Notes: generated by a model not told the origin, from the sequence alone. Numbered from the stretch's first letter, positions 25,074 through 37,156 are shown. The stretch: 64,000 nt of DNA from Trichoderma breve (GCF_028502605.1 NC_079234.1:3038001-3102000); one strand, 5' to 3'. Made by a program: numbers and translations.

Positions 25074-27349
25074 TTATGCTCTTGGCCCCTGACCAAAGAT
25101 GAACTCGCGGCAGGCCTACATGAAGTACAAACGTTATCAAGGGATGCAATGTTCGAATAAGGAGGACTCCACTCACCTGCTTAAGGACTCCCACTTGTTC
25201 TTGAGATTGAAGGAATACCTGTCTGTACTGTGCAATGCTTTGTTCAAGAACCGCCCGGCGTGTTGTGCTGCCTTGGCAAATGGCCTTCATCTGCAGCTCC
25301 ATTTCTTTACGCAAAAACGGCTTTCCGAGGCTCGTTTCGAAGCTCATCCGGTCGAAGCCCAAGATAAGGGCTACGCCAAGTTGAGTTGGCACGAACACTT
25401 TCAGTCCACTTCCCCTCCCCCCTCTTGCTGAGCCGCCGGCACCTCCTCCTCGGCCACGGCCTCCTCTGCCACGTCCACGACCGCCTCGAGTAGCTGGAGC
25501 TTCGTCCGGCCCATCCTCGTCCCCCTCTGTAGCTGCCGTGCCTCCCCGCGTTGTAGTTGCCACGTACTCTCGGTCTTGGATCTTCTGGATGTGCTCCGCC
25601 ATCGTGGCATCGGTTCCAATGCCATTGGCGTCCATGAGCGCGATCAAATCCGCTTCAGTAAGATAATTTGGCGGCGATGTTTTACCTTCGGTCATCATTG
25701 CCTCGGTAGGCTCAAACTGCTCACCAACGGTGAATCTCGGAAGCTCTGTGCTATCAGTCCAGTTTTCGTATATGTAGACGTCCAAGTAGTTCCTTTCAAG
25801 CACAATGATTCCTCGCGTGCTGAAATGCTCATCTCCAAACAGAAGCTCAATATCCGTGGCCATTCCTTTAGCATCCTCTGAGCAGCATGCAAGAAATCGG
25901 CGCGTAACATACTCATAGAGCCGTCCCTCGTCATAGCTCAATGCGGTCGGTGCTACATGCGCGATGGGATGAATAGGCGGATGCGCCTTGTCGTCATGTT
26001 TTCCTTCTCTTGGTTGTTGAAAACCGCCGTTGACGAGTCCCTGAGCAAAGGGGCCCCAGCGCTGGTCTGTTGTCTGTTTCTGAACCAGGGCCCTCAGATT
26101 CATGCCCTTGTCAAAACGATCGGTTTCTGTCCTCGGATAACTGATGAAGCCCTTATTGTAGAGACCTTCGGCTATCGTCATGGCTTGCTGACCAGACATA
26201 CGAAGCAAGCGTGTCGCCGCCTTTTGAAGCTCGACGGTAGTGAGAGGCAGTGGCTTGAACTTCCGGGTCGGTTTCTCTTGCACCTTGGTGACTTTGGCCT
26301 TTTTGGCAGCAAGGCATCGCTCGTATAAGAGCACGGCCGTCATCCGGTCAAAGAGGCGGTTACGAGCCCAAGAAAACCGAACTTGCTTGCCCTCTTTTTT
26401 GTGCATTAATGAAATGCCCCAGAACGGCTCGGGAACGAAATTCTTGACTCGAAAGTATCTATCCACGACGAAGCCCAGAGTTGGGAATTGGCAAGAACCT
26501 ACATGACTTCATTTAGTATGAGATAAAGGTGGAGTTGTTCTCTACGTACCATAGCTAAGAACCAGATCTGCCAGAGGTCCACCCAGATGCTTGAGGTTAT
26601 TCGTTATGAAGCGCGTAAACGCGTATCCAATGCGAAGATCCAGCTCGATTCTTGTCGCAACAGCATTAACTTGTTTCTCATCCAATTCAACAAGACGCCT
26701 GGCTGCCGACAGCACATGGCTGGGAAAGGAGGTGTCAGCACAAGAAAATACCACAAAACGGAAGATGGTCCATACGCTCGTTCTACATTGCTGAATTTGG
26801 CACGCTTCACCTGGATACCAGCGTTGCCCTTCTTGGCTGCGTCGACAATCTCCTGGCCAATGTGCTCTCCTTCACGATCGCAATCAGTCCATATCACCAG
26901 TAGACGAGCATATTTGGCTTGATCGGCTATATTCTTGGCAATGTCTTTTTTATCCTGTTCATTGGTTAGCATCAACTCATACGGGCCAGTCTGGTATTAC
27001 CCACATCATGGACATTCGTCACTATCGGCGCAGTGAAGAGCGATTCTGGTGGAGGATGGCTCCAGTTCTTGTACTCGCTAGTGAACTCAACATTGGTTAG
27101 ATGGCCTGTGACGCAGGTCATGGTAACATTTGAGGATCCCCATTGCTGTCCAAAGTCGAAATCAAACGAGTAGTTCTTGATGAACTTGTTGCGTGTGTTG
27201 TGCTTGTGTTGGATTCATGTCAGTTCCCTCGCCAAAGATCACTCTGGACTACTTGAGCGTGTACGCACTGTTGAGAACGAGCCTCCAGAGAGATGGCCGG
27301 CCACAGCCTTGGAAATGGATGGCTTCTCAGCCACGCAGAGGACTTTCAT
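25074..27349 (-). CDS. TOP3: DNA topoisomerase III (type IA)
   Basis: Cuts and rejoins single DNA strands; with a RecQ helicase and Rmi1 it dissolves recombination intermediates. Six exons on the minus strand: 27269-27349, 27005-27202, 26776-26954, 26550-26719, 25177-26498, 25074-25115; 663 residues, close to yeast Top3. The Toprim domain opens with MKVLCVAEKPSISKAVAGHL and has the metal-binding WTDCDREGEHIG. The active tyrosine is Tyr330 in GFISYPRTETDRF. The central fold continues through DANGIGTDATMAEHIQKIQD and FVPTQLGVALI. An Arg/Gly-rich insertion (about residues 527-578) interrupts the core just before FVPTQLG. The last exon adds only 13 residues (ACREFIFGQGPRA); no C-terminal zinc fingers are present, unlike animal TOP3A. 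It shares a 581-bp divergent promoter region with the DUF1295 gene. Confidence 0.95.
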
Positions 27350-27930
27350 GGCTCGAGGCTTGAGGGCGGACAAACACCGACGGGTGAAGTGCATGGAGCT
27401 CTCCAATCGAGATTCACGTCTCTCTTTTCATACATTGACCTCCACCAGGCGTTTTTGAGTCACCAATCAGCGGGAATTCCTTCAACTGCCATTCTGCGGA
27501 AGCTTCACGCTATGCTTGACCTGCCGAGACTGACGGGGCTGCTCCTTGACAGCTGCACGTGTGGAACCGTGTGCTCGTGATAGTATCAGATCGGATAGAA
27601 TGAGAGAAGTTGAGCTTGAGCCGAGATTTTACTGGAGCACGGCAAAGCTGCACCATCGCCCCACCAGAGCTCCAGCTACTGTACGTGGTCAAGTACCAGA
27701 TCGAGGTCAAGCAGCGCATCGCCAAACACTGAAACTCCAGGCTAGGGACGGCACTGAAACGGCCTGTAGACGCTAACCCGCGCCTCGATCAGCACGGTCG
27801 CAGGCGCTGGAGGCAATCGGCCACAGCCAACAACTACGGCCCATTTATTGGTCCGCCACCGATTTCTACCTCCGTCATAGGCATTGATTCCATCAATCCC
27901 TTACATACCTGTACGAGCACTTGGACCGCC
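27350..27930. promoter_or_regulatory. Divergent intergenic region, TOP3 and DUF1295 gene
   Basis: 581 bp between two start codons on opposite strands, so it should hold both promoters and leaders. I see no strong TATA box and no gene. Confidence 0.5.
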
Positions 27931-29308
27931 ATGGCCGCATATATAAAGTCCATGACGGGGGTTGAGCTGCCCATGCTCGACAAGCTGGTCTCAACCCTCA
28001 ATTCATTCAACATCTGGCGTTCGCCCGCAATGGCTCTGCCCCAGGTCAAATCCCTGCAGGACTGCGTCGACTACTCAAAGGTCGTTGAGCCTTTCCTGCC
28101 CCAGCTCTACCAGCTTCCCCACCATATCTGGGAGAGCATCGACAGCCTGGATGCTCTGAGAGAGCTCTATGTCACGACGAATCCCCTGATATCAGGCTTT
28201 GCTGCGTCTCTTGTCGTTGGACTTCTCGCCTTGATTGTGTCCGAGATCAATCGCAACTATTCTCAGATCGACCGGCTGTGGAGCATCCTGCCCAACCTAT
28301 ACGTTGTCCACATTGCGCTCTGGGCACGTGTAGCTGGTTTGCCGCATGGACGAGTCGATTTGATTGCTATCTGTACGACATTATGGAGTGTACGTGCATA
28401 TCGTGTACTAGTGCGATGTGGTTAGATTTATCAGGACACTGCTGACATCGGGCTCATTGCAGATTCGTTTGACGTATAACTACTGGAGACGTGGTGGCTA
28501 CAACATTGGCTCGGAAGATTACAGATGGTAAGGGCACATCACATCATCATGTCATCTTGCAGTAGAGTACGAGGCAGGCTAACTCTCAGCAGGATGATTG
28601 TCAAAGCGCAACTCAACTCGGTTGTCTGGTTCATCTTCAACGTCACCTTCATTTCGTTTATTCAGAGCATCCTCCTGTACCTCTTCTCGTGTGTGCCGGC
28701 GTACGTCATCTTGCTGTCATCTCAGTTTGAGCCTGAAGTTCAGGCAGTTGATCTGGTCTTTGCCGGCGTTGAGATTCTTCTCGTCCTGAGCGAATGGATA
28801 AGCGATGGCCAGCAATGGGGTATGTTGAACTCACCGTTAGTTTAAAAGCCGGTTCTTTATCCGAACTAACACCATGCCAGCTTATCAAACCGCCAAATAC
28901 AAATACAAAGACACTGGGAAACTTACCAGTGGGTATACATCGGCTGAGCTGGAGAGAGGCTTTATCACAACGGGCCTGTGGGCTTATAGCCGACACCCCA
29001 ACTTCTTTGGTGAACAAACCATTTGGTTCATGCTCTACCAATGGAGCTGCTTCGCCACCAACACCCCATACAGCTGGGCTGGTATCGGCGCCGTCCTCTT
29101 GGTTTTGCTCTTCCAGGGCTCCACTAACCTTACAGAGAATATCACGTCCGGTAAATATCCAGAGTACAAGGCCTATCAAAATCACGTTGGCATGTTCATC
29201 CCCAAGACACTGATTCCGTATGCGACCCCTGGGCCGAAAGTCATCAGGTCGAGCGAGCTGGTTAAGCGTGCTGAGCAGAAGCAGAAGCACAAGAAGAAGC
29301 AGGGCTGA
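27931..29308 (+). CDS. DUF1295 (steroid 5-alpha-reductase-like) membrane protein
   Basis: Four exons: 27931-28389, 28463-28527, 28593-28819, 28881-29308; 392 residues. Several hydrophobic segments (NPLISGFAASLVVGLLALIV, LNSVVWFIFNVTFISFIQSI, the segment around AGIGAVLLVLLFQGST) make it a polytopic membrane protein. The family signature is clear: NYSQIDRLWSILPNLY, LTYNYWRRGGYNIGSEDYRW, and the C-terminal YSRHPNFFGEQTIWFMLYQW that resembles the cofactor-binding end of sterol reductases and isoprenylcysteine methyltransferases. The reaction is not established for fungal members. The last four residues are KKQG, matching the KKxx endoplasmic-reticulum retrieval signal, which supports an ER location. 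It converges with the Pho13-like gene, only 227 bp apart. Confidence 0.92.
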
Positions 29309-29535
29309 AATGATGAATTCTATATAATACCTGCACAACCTCGATGCTAATGAGCTGCTCCAACGGTGTACTTATAGAACTTTCTACGAAAACAATAGTC
29401 GCTATATACGGATAAACCAAGAGGGGGGATTTAGGACTTGGGAAAAATATTGGAAATGCTTTTTTGTCTATTATATCATACCACATCTAAAAAAGAAAAA
29501 AAAAAGGTCTAATCTAGAGTCTAAATGTCATGAAT

Positions 29536-30642
29536 CTATGCACCGTGAAGAAGATCACTCAGCTTGTCAGCATAGTAAGCCGGCACCGCGATCGCATCCT
29601 CACGATCCCAGTCTGCCTTTTGGTTTACACCGGTCAACACATGAAGCGTTCCGCCCAGGTTCCCTTCAATGCCAAATTTGATGTCGGTGTTTAACCTGTC
29701 GCCAATCATGCACGTCTTGGCGCGGTCAAGCTGAAACTTGCCCTCGACAGCGTCCATCATGGCCTGGCTTGGCTTTCCGAGAATCGTAGGCTGCTCTCCG
29801 ACGGCGTTGGCAACGGGTATCATGATTGATCCAGCGCCGAGGAAGAATGCATGGTGCATGGGCAAAGTGGAATCCGCATTTGTTGCCAGGAAAATGGCTC
29901 CGCGCTGGATATAGTGGAAGCCGAGGGCGAGCTTCAGGTAGTTGATGTGAAAATCCAGACCACACAGGACGACACCGACCTCGGGGTCCAGTATCGAACC
30001 GTTGGCCATGCCCTCGAAATCAGCGGGGGTGATGTCCCTCCTAAAGTTGGAGTCCGTTCCGCCGATGAAGGGGATGCCCTCGGAGGCCAGCTCCGTCTCG
30101 ATTCCGGACTCACCGATTGCAAAGACCTTGTTCTTGCCGGGAGGGAGCTTGAGGATGCGGTTGATGTAGATGGCTGCGGAGTAGGAGGAGCCAAAGACAT
30201 CTTCGGCGTCGCAGGGGATGCCCAGCTTCTCGAGCTTCTTGACGTAGTCCTGCCGTGACTTTGTGGAATTATTGGTCACGAACACGACTCTTTTGCCTAA
30301 GAGACGAGAGAATGTGTGTGAGTGATGAGTTTGAGCTGGGTTGTGTCTCAGGGAGTTGCCCAACCTTTTGACTTGAGGAGAGAGATTGTCTCGGGAACGC
30401 CTTCATACACGTGGTCTCCATTCCATAGTACACCTAGCAAATGTGAGAGACTGCTCAGCTCTTTGGAAGGGTGAATTCCGGCTAACCATCACAGTCGAAG
30501 AGGAATGTCTACATCTTCATGTGAGCGACCGCCACGAGAGTGAATTCAGGAAGGAAATGATAAAATCACTCACGTCAAACTTATCAATGAACTCTTTGAT
30601 TCCGGCACCGTCGCCGGTGAGATACTTTGGCGTTGCAGCCAT
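29536..30642 (-). CDS. PHO13: Pho13-type HAD phosphatase (4-nitrophenylphosphatase / phosphoglycolate phosphatase)
   Basis: HAD-superfamily phosphatase; relatives hydrolyse 2-phosphoglycolate and other toxic side products of glycolysis, and 4-nitrophenyl phosphate in vitro. Four exons on the minus strand: 30574-30642, 30487-30508, 30365-30433, 29536-30296; 306 residues, matching yeast Pho13 (312). Motif I is FLFDCDGVLW (nucleophile Asp28, acid-base Asp30), encoded across a 22-nt micro-exon. Motif II is VVFVTNNSTKSR, motif III the Lys in LGKPSQAMMD, and motif IV MIGDRLNTDIKFG. The cap region contains VGVVLCGLDFHINYLKLA, typical of the C2 cap. No targeting signal is visible, so it is probably cytosolic. 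The first intron separates MAATPKYLTGDGAGIKEFID from the catalytic motif. Confidence 0.94.
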
Positions 30643-32710
30643 TTTCTAAAACTCTATGTGTTATAAAGGGAACGGATGAAATTTTTGATGAGAAATTTCG
30701 TCTCATCAATCACCGTCTTTTTAACTGACCCGTGATTGGATTGAATCTTAGTGAATGTGGCAGGCTTAACAATGAGTCAGGATGTAGCATTTGCTTGGTG
30801 CTTAGTCACGAATTACGCTCGAGACCTTGCACCTGCTGTATTCAGCTGCAGCAGCATATCAGGATCATTTATGACGATCCTATTTATAGAATGAAGAATA
30901 TTTTGTCTATACAGTCCTCTACAATGAAGCAAGCACTGAACGAATCTAGAATGCGGTCACAAAGGAGCAGCTGTTTTTCAATTTTGATGCTGGGAGTGTA
31001 GGGTAAGTCAAAAGTTGCGATTTCGGAGGCAGAAGTGTGGCTGCCGGACTACGTCATAGCAAAGCCAAGCCGGATATACCTTATTTGACAGAAGGGCCAA
31101 TTTATAAACCGGGTTTCTTTTCAGGTTCATTTTCTCTTAATTCCTAATGCCGTAGATGACGCTTCCGAGACTCAAAGTGAGCCGCGAATCCGAACAACTC
31201 AGGCTCGAATGCTACCTCTTAGTTGTGGGGCATGAAGAAATTACATTTGCTTTTCATTTTGCTGCGGGCGTTCGACTTGAAGCCCAAAGATGCTTCTGCA
31301 TGTACTCGTATATGTTTTCCCTACTGATTTTAGGCAGTACACGAGCAAGTGTGGATGGAGCTGACCCAATACGCATCATCATGCCAATAGGCTTCGTCGT
31401 GGGGGTTGCTTCTATGTAATGAATATTCCTTCGCGAAACTGTCGACTTTCTCAATGGGGTCATGAATGTATTGCTGCCTTATTGGCACTTGTACATGCTG
31501 CAGCCGAATCCGAAAACATGTGGATTTTGTCACGGGATGGAGGCAGCTTCCGACCAAGTCTCCATGAACGGACTCTATACGGCGCAGCGTTCCTCTTACA
31601 CCAAGCCTCGTTGTATGATCGTCGCTAAACCGGGCGGACTTGCGCTTCCGCGAGTGAAGCCATTCTAGCCTCTTGTTGGACCGAGCACACGTCCGTGACA
31701 GTGCAAGGCATCCCTGGCGTAACGTGTTCACCAGCTGAGGCAGAAGGAGTCGTTTCGTGGATCCCCATTACTCTCACGTCTCATGATTGCCACTATTTGG
31801 ACGCGAATCACTTCACAGTCGTAAGGAGAACAAGGGGACAGGGCACAACGTATAAACCAAGCATGAGCACGGATTTGTGGCTCCCCCGGTCACACTTTGC
31901 GTCGGTCAAACTTGTCCGGCTTTCACTTCCGGGCAGACGTTGCTCTTATCGGCAATTCCCTGGCTTTAGTGCATAGTCCGATCGCCGTGGCTGATACAAG
32001 GCCTCGGAGGACCCTTGATGGCGTAACGTTTTAATGAGGCAAAGCGTCCATGTGGCTACCTCGAAATTATGGATCCCGGCCGAACCGAGAGAAGAAAAAA
32101 AAAAGAACCCCTGCTCAACAGGAGATAAGGCGGCGTTCTGGTCAGTAGACTCTCATAGACGGCTCACATGGAAAGGCGATAGGACAAGGGCCGGAGAATC
32201 GCCAAGTATGCCCCGAAGACGAGGAAACAAAATTGATGTGCTGGTGCTATTTTATTACCTTATTCTGCTAGGCATCAAGGGAATTTTAACTCCTTGGGTA
32301 GTTTAACAAGGTTCCACGGCCCGGGTAAGACTCATCCAGCCCGACGGGGAGTCACTTGCTTGCTTGCATTAGAAATCTGCTAGCAGAGCCTGGACAGCTT
32401 GACTCGTGAGCTCTTAGACGCTCCGATAAGGCGGCGAGAAAAAAATACAAGTTCAGATGCTCGGTGAAATAAAAATAGGAACCTCCCACTTTTTAAAAAA
32501 TACTTCTGTCAAACTACAAATACCTCCCACGCTCCCACGCTCCCACTCTGCAAACTCTTCAACTCTCCAACCTAAACACCGTGCTTGAATACCTAACGCA
32601 AGCATTCATTACACCTACGTAACAAACAACAACGATTACTCAACGTCTCGCCTGAGTATCACATTTTACTATCTACCAGCTGCGAGACTGCAACTTCCTC
32701 TCTATCATCG
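30643..32710. other. Gene-free divergent spacer
   Basis: 2.07 kb between the Pho13-like start and the start of the small plus-strand gene. No gene is supported; the longest frames (about 130 codons) are unlike any family. A TACTCGTA motif lies at 31303-31310. The stretch 32505-32640 contains tandem CTCCCAC words and pyrimidine-rich sequence leading into the next gene. Confidence 0.5.
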
Positions 32711-33112
32711 ATGGATACCCAGACACCAAACCCTCGCTTGACCACCGAGTCACTCAGTCTTGCCAACAGCAACTTTTCTACTCCTTCTGTCTCGGCTACC
32801 TCAACTCCTACACTAGAATCCCACGAGTTCGTTGGCGGCTTCGCACATAAACTCTTGACAAACCCTCTGCCGCCTCTTTCACGAGAGTACCCGAAGCCCA
32901 CCAACGAGATCGACGTCAAGGAGGCCCTTGAGCGCCAGCCTGGGAGATGGAGCATCCAGGGCCAGATGAAGGCAAACCAAATCAGAGCCCAAACCGCTGC
33001 ACTCCGACCCGAGGACAAGGACCAGAAAGCGAGAGATTTTGAGGCGGCCAAGCGGGAACTACTAGCGTTCCACGACAGCGCCTTGCAGAAGGGTTCCGGC
33101 GCAGGACGATGA
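32711..33112 (+). CDS. Small uncharacterised protein, 133 residues
   Basis: Single-exon frame with a good start context. I do not recognise a characterised family. Residues 1-40 are Ser/Thr-rich and probably disordered. The middle (HEFVGGFAHKLLTNPLPPLS then REYPKPTNEIDVKEALERQP) looks constrained, and the C-terminal half (about 75-125) is charged and helical with RPEDKDQKARDFEAAKRELL. There is no signal peptide or membrane segment. Support for a real gene comes from coding-like composition, a pyrimidine-rich leader, and position alone between two well-supported genes. It converges with the TMEM205-like gene. It could be a lineage-specific protein. Confidence 0.65.
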   Translation: MDTQTPNPRLTTESLSLANSNFSTPSVSATSTPTLESHEFVGGFAHKLLTNPLPPLSREYPKPTNEIDVKEALERQPGRWSIQGQMKANQIRAQTAALRPEDKDQKARDFEAAKRELLAFHDSALQKGSGAGR

Positions 33113-33441
33113 TGCCGATTACGTTGACGACTTTACATGTTTTGCTTTCTATTTGCGTGGCGCAACGGTTAAGCGGAGATATACCCATAGAGAGTGTCCG
33201 AGTGGCTACTGGGGAGTAGAGCATCAGCAGGCTAGAGATGTTTTCTGGGGGCAAAAAATGGATTTGTTACAATAAACCTTCACAGTTGGGCCGTGATTCG
33301 TATTGCATGACTAGCGAGAATCCTTTACTTGTTGTACTAGAGGGGAGCAGGTTTCGAGAGGGGCTCAAGTATATACCAACGAGTCGTAATAATGGATATA
33401 ATACAATGACATATCTGCAATGCCATGAGATTGCCCCCTTT
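33113..33441. other. Convergent 3' spacer
   Basis: 329 bp between stop codons on opposite strands; AT-rich words such as ACAATAAACC near 33270 fit 3' processing. No gene seen. Confidence 0.5.
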
Positions 33442-34273
33442 TTACTGGATGCGAGCAGCCAGCGAGAAGCCGTAGCCCACAAGGGCAACGAACTCGACGA
33501 GGTTGACGAGCGAAGAGATGCCGTGCAGGATACCAAACTTCTTGTTGAGGGCACGCATCTCATCCGACTTTGTATCCTTGTCATACCACTCCTGTCCGTC
33601 TCGCTTGGCTGATGAGGGGGATTTCATTCATTAGTTCTGGGTTCCCAATGGCTTCATCTCAACAAATTGAAGGGGTACAGGTCGGGGCTAGCTACCTTGT
33701 CCACGGCGGTCCTTCATGGTCTTGATAGTGGCGGGAAGCAGCACGGCAAGCTGGACGAGGCCGCTGACAAACATGGTTGCGATGGGCAGCAAGGAGCTCC
33801 ACTTGTTGGGAGCCTCAAGCAGGCCGCTGATGCCACCTTTGATGCCCAAGAGGGCGTTTCCGGGGAACGTCAGAGCGAGGAACGCGGGGATTGCGGTTTG
33901 CATGCCGAAGTAGATGGGGAACAATTTGCTCTGGACGGCGGAGAAGGATGGCCTGTCGACGGTTCGGAACATGACGATGCCATTGATGAAGGACTGCAGT
34001 AGCGTGGTGTAATGTAAGCGGCGGTCCAATTCTCATGAAAGCTGAAATCGACATGTCTCAGGTGGAAACGTAAGAGATTGAGGTAAGAGGAAGCAGATGG
34101 GATCTTTTGTGACGCACATGAAAGAATGTCGTTCCCAACAGGGTGCCGTATCTAATTCAGTCGAAACATGAAGCCTGGCATTAGCTCACCGATCACTCAA
34201 GACACTGTCTTAGACGGAGAACCCACGAGATGATGTGGTACGGAACCACCGAAGTAATAATTGAGGCGACCAT
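33442..34273 (-). CDS. TMEM205-like (DUF4149) membrane protein
   Basis: Four exons on the minus strand: 34227-34273, 34118-34151, 33696-33993, 33442-33608; 181 residues. Joined, the N-terminus reads SVVPYHIISYGTLLGTTFFH followed by SFINGIVMFRTVDRPSFSAV, then QSKLFPIYFGMQTAIPAFLA. The QSKLFPxYF core is the hallmark of the DUF4149/TMEM205 family. Four hydrophobic segments are apparent: near the N-terminus, the FPIYFGMQTAIPAFLALTF stretch, SLLPIATMFVSGLVQLAVLL, and the final ISSLVNLVEFVALVGYGFSL. Human TMEM205 is linked to drug resistance; the fungal role is unknown. Exon 2 is only 34 nt, and its donor (GTGGGT) was chosen because it alone keeps frame and family sequence. It diverges from KU80 across 378 bp. 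Confidence 0.85.
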
Positions 34274-34651
34274 GTTGCCGTTCCCCAGCTTAACACCAAG
34301 GCTGGGCAGAATTGAGGTTGAGGAGCAAAAATACCCTGGTTGGGCCGATATCAACGGTGGTTTCCGATCATCCGATACACCTTTACCTTGATGAAACGTG
34401 AGGTCATAGGCGGTCACGTGATGTCGCGATACATGCGCGTTTGTAACTGGGGCTTGTCAACTGGCCATCAGCGAAACGGCGTCGTCTGCCTAAATCTGGG
34501 CGAGGGTGCAAGCAAAGGCGGGCCTATCAGCTTTCACGATTTGATTCCGGGGGCTGCTTTGCTGGGTTGAATAAAATAGACGAGCAATTGGCGATTTCCT
34601 CTTTTCATTTCATTTCATTTTCATTTCTTCATCTTTTCCTTCTTCGCAGCG
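34274..34651. promoter_or_regulatory. Divergent promoter region, TMEM205-like gene and KU80
   Basis: 378 bp between two start codons. Next to KU80 is a pyrimidine-rich tract with repeated CATTT words (about 34600-34645), typical of fungal leaders. No other gene seen. Confidence 0.55.
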
Positions 34652-37156
34652 ATGGCGGACAAGGAAGCGACTGTCTTCATCATCGACCTCGGCGCGTCCA
34701 TGACCGCCACCAATGGGGACCGAAAGGAATCAGATCTTGATTGGAGCATGAGCTATGTGTGGGACAAGATTAGCAATGTTGTCGCCTCGAACCGCAAGAC
34801 GCTGTGTGTCGGCGTGGTTGGACTCAGAACCGATGAGACCAACCACACGCTGGGTGAGGATGGTTACGAGAACATCTCTATCCTGCAGCCTTTGGGGCCA
34901 ATGACAATGACCAGCCTCAAGACTCTTCAGTCCAAAGTGAAGCCCAGCGGGACCGAGGATGGTGACGCCATATCAGCCATTGTGGTTGCAGTCGACATGA
35001 TTGACACCTACACCAAGAAGAATAAGTGGAAGCGGCAGATTTGTCTGGTTACCGACGGCCGCGGAGAGATAGACCCGGATGACATTGACGACATTTCAAA
35101 GAAGATGCGCGACTCGGGTATTGAATTGACAGTCTTGTGAGTAGAAATGGCGTCTTGGAATGGTCACGGTGCTGACTGATATACAAGGGGCGTTGACTTT
35201 GATGCCCCCGATTATGGCTTTAAGGAAGAAGACAAGCCTTCGATCAAGGTAATTAGCACGAAAATGTCGTGTCTTACCTGCTTGTTTTCAATCATCTCTA
35301 ATACTCGGGTTTTTTTTAGAAACAAAATGAAGAGACTCTAAAAAAATTAGTGGATGCTTGCGGTGAAGACTCAAGGTTTGCCTCCATAGTCGAAGCAATT
35401 GACGACATGAACGAGCCACGAGCAAAATCAGTCAAGCCGTACAAGGCATATGACGGCTTCCTGACCCTGGGAGATCCGAAAAACGCCCCCGCGGTGGTGG
35501 AAATCCACGTTGAGAGATACTTCAAGACACATCTTGCTAGGCCGCCAACAGCCAGCACTGTGGTGGTCAAAGAAGAGCAGGCTGGGGCTTCACAGGAAGT
35601 AGAAGACGAGAAGATGGATGGAGTGGAGCTTACAGCCGTTAAGCAGGCGAGAACATACAAGGTCAATGATCCAGATGCTCCCGGTGGCAAACGTGACGTC
35701 GAGTTTGAGTCTCTGGCCAAGGGGTATGAGTATGGCAGGACAGCAGTTCACATCAGTGAGTCTGATCACAACGTCACCAAGCTAGAGACGCAGAAAAGCT
35801 TCAAGATTATTGGCTTTGTCCAAAAAGAAAAGGTAACGTCTTGATTGTCGACGCCAGACCGGGATTCCATCTAACCGTCTTCCAGTATGAGTTGCTGCTT
35901 AACCTTGGCGAAAGTTGCGTCACCATTGCAGCCAAGTACGACGAGAAGTCGGAGCTGGCATTCAGCTCTCTGGTGTGGGCACTTTCAGAGCTTGACTCGT
36001 ACGCCGTGGCCCGTCTAGTGGCCAAGGACGAAAAGGAGCCTATAATGTTGTTGCTGATGCCTCACATGGAGCCCAATTACGTTTGCCTATACGATGTGCC
36101 TCTTCCGTTTGCAGAAGACATTAGACCGTACCAGTTCCCTCCGTTGGACAGAGTCGTTACTGTCAGTGGTCAAACACTCACCAGCCATCGCTTATTGCCC
36201 TCAGATGAGCTCAACGAGGCGATGAGCGATTACGTGGACGCCATGGATATATCAAATTATGGAATTGACGAGGATGGGTGAGTATATGAAGAAGGCCCCT
36301 TTATATAAGTCTCCATCGCTAATCTTGCTCGTTTTGTTAGGGAACCTGCTGAATATGCCACCATTGATAAAATATATAACCCCGCAATACATCGCATCAC
36401 CCATGCTATCAAACAACGAGCAGTCCATCCAGAAAGGCCAATACCAGAAATCCCCCCAGTCTTGCTCAGATTTGCAGCTCCTCCGACGGAACTGATTGAG
36501 ACAGTGCAGGCCAAGATCGACTCCCTAGTCCAAGCTGCAGACGTCAAGAAAGGTGATTATATACAAACATCCCAGACACTGGAGTCTGATATGCTAACGT
36601 CCCCTCAGTGCCACCCAAGGCTAAAGGTAAACGTCAAAGAGAAGCGGTCAAGCCCATCTCAGGGCTGGATGTGGATGCTCTTTTGGGAGAAGAAACGAAG
36701 GGTTCAATTAGTCCCGAGAATGCAATCCCCGATTTCAAGCGAGCCTTGAACTCGTCAGAAGAGGTTGAACAGATTGCCGAGGCGACAAAGCAGATGGGAG
36801 CCATTGTACGATCCCTCATCACAGACAGCTTTGGGGACAGCAAATACGCTCAAGCGATGGAGGGCATCGGGGCAATGAGAGAGGAGCTCACAAACCTGGA
36901 AGAGCCCGGGCTGTACAACGAATTTGTGCGCGACTTGAAGAAAAGCCTGCTTTCTGGGGCTCTGGGTGGCGATAGGCGAGACTTTTGGTTCAAGCTGAGG
37001 TGGGCGAAACAGGGACTGATTGACAAGAAGCTGTTGGAGGTGTCGACAGTTACGCCTGAAGAGGCGGATGAGGTGAGTAACGCCGCACGCTGTTGGTCTG
37101 TGGGAATTTTCGTTGTTGTTTGCTAACCTGTGTGATAGTTTTACAAGTCAAGATGA
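34652..37156 (+). CDS. KU80: KU80 subunit of the Ku DNA end-binding complex
   Basis: Pairs with Ku70 to form the ring that binds broken DNA ends and starts non-homologous end joining; also acts at telomeres. Seven exons: 34652-35136, 35188-35248, 35320-35832, 35886-36277, 36341-36552, 36609-37072, 37139-37156; 714 residues, normal for a fungal Ku80. The N-terminal von Willebrand-like domain starts ATVFIIDLGASM and includes KRQICLVTDGRGEIDPDDID. The Ku core barrel carries GYEYGRTAVHISESDHNVTK, IIGFVQKEKYELLLNLGESC and YVCLYDVPLPFAEDIRPYQF. The C-terminal helical domain includes QIAEATKQMGAIVRSLITDS and FWFKLRWAKQGLIDKK. The terminal exon encodes only FYKSR. Neurospora's orthologue is mus-52. 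The next gene (Gfd2-like) follows in tandem. Confidence 0.95.

Noticed and set aside
28706..29338. 210-codon minus-strand frame
   Set aside because: Antisense of the DUF1295 exons and intron 3; conserved membrane sequence lies on the plus strand.
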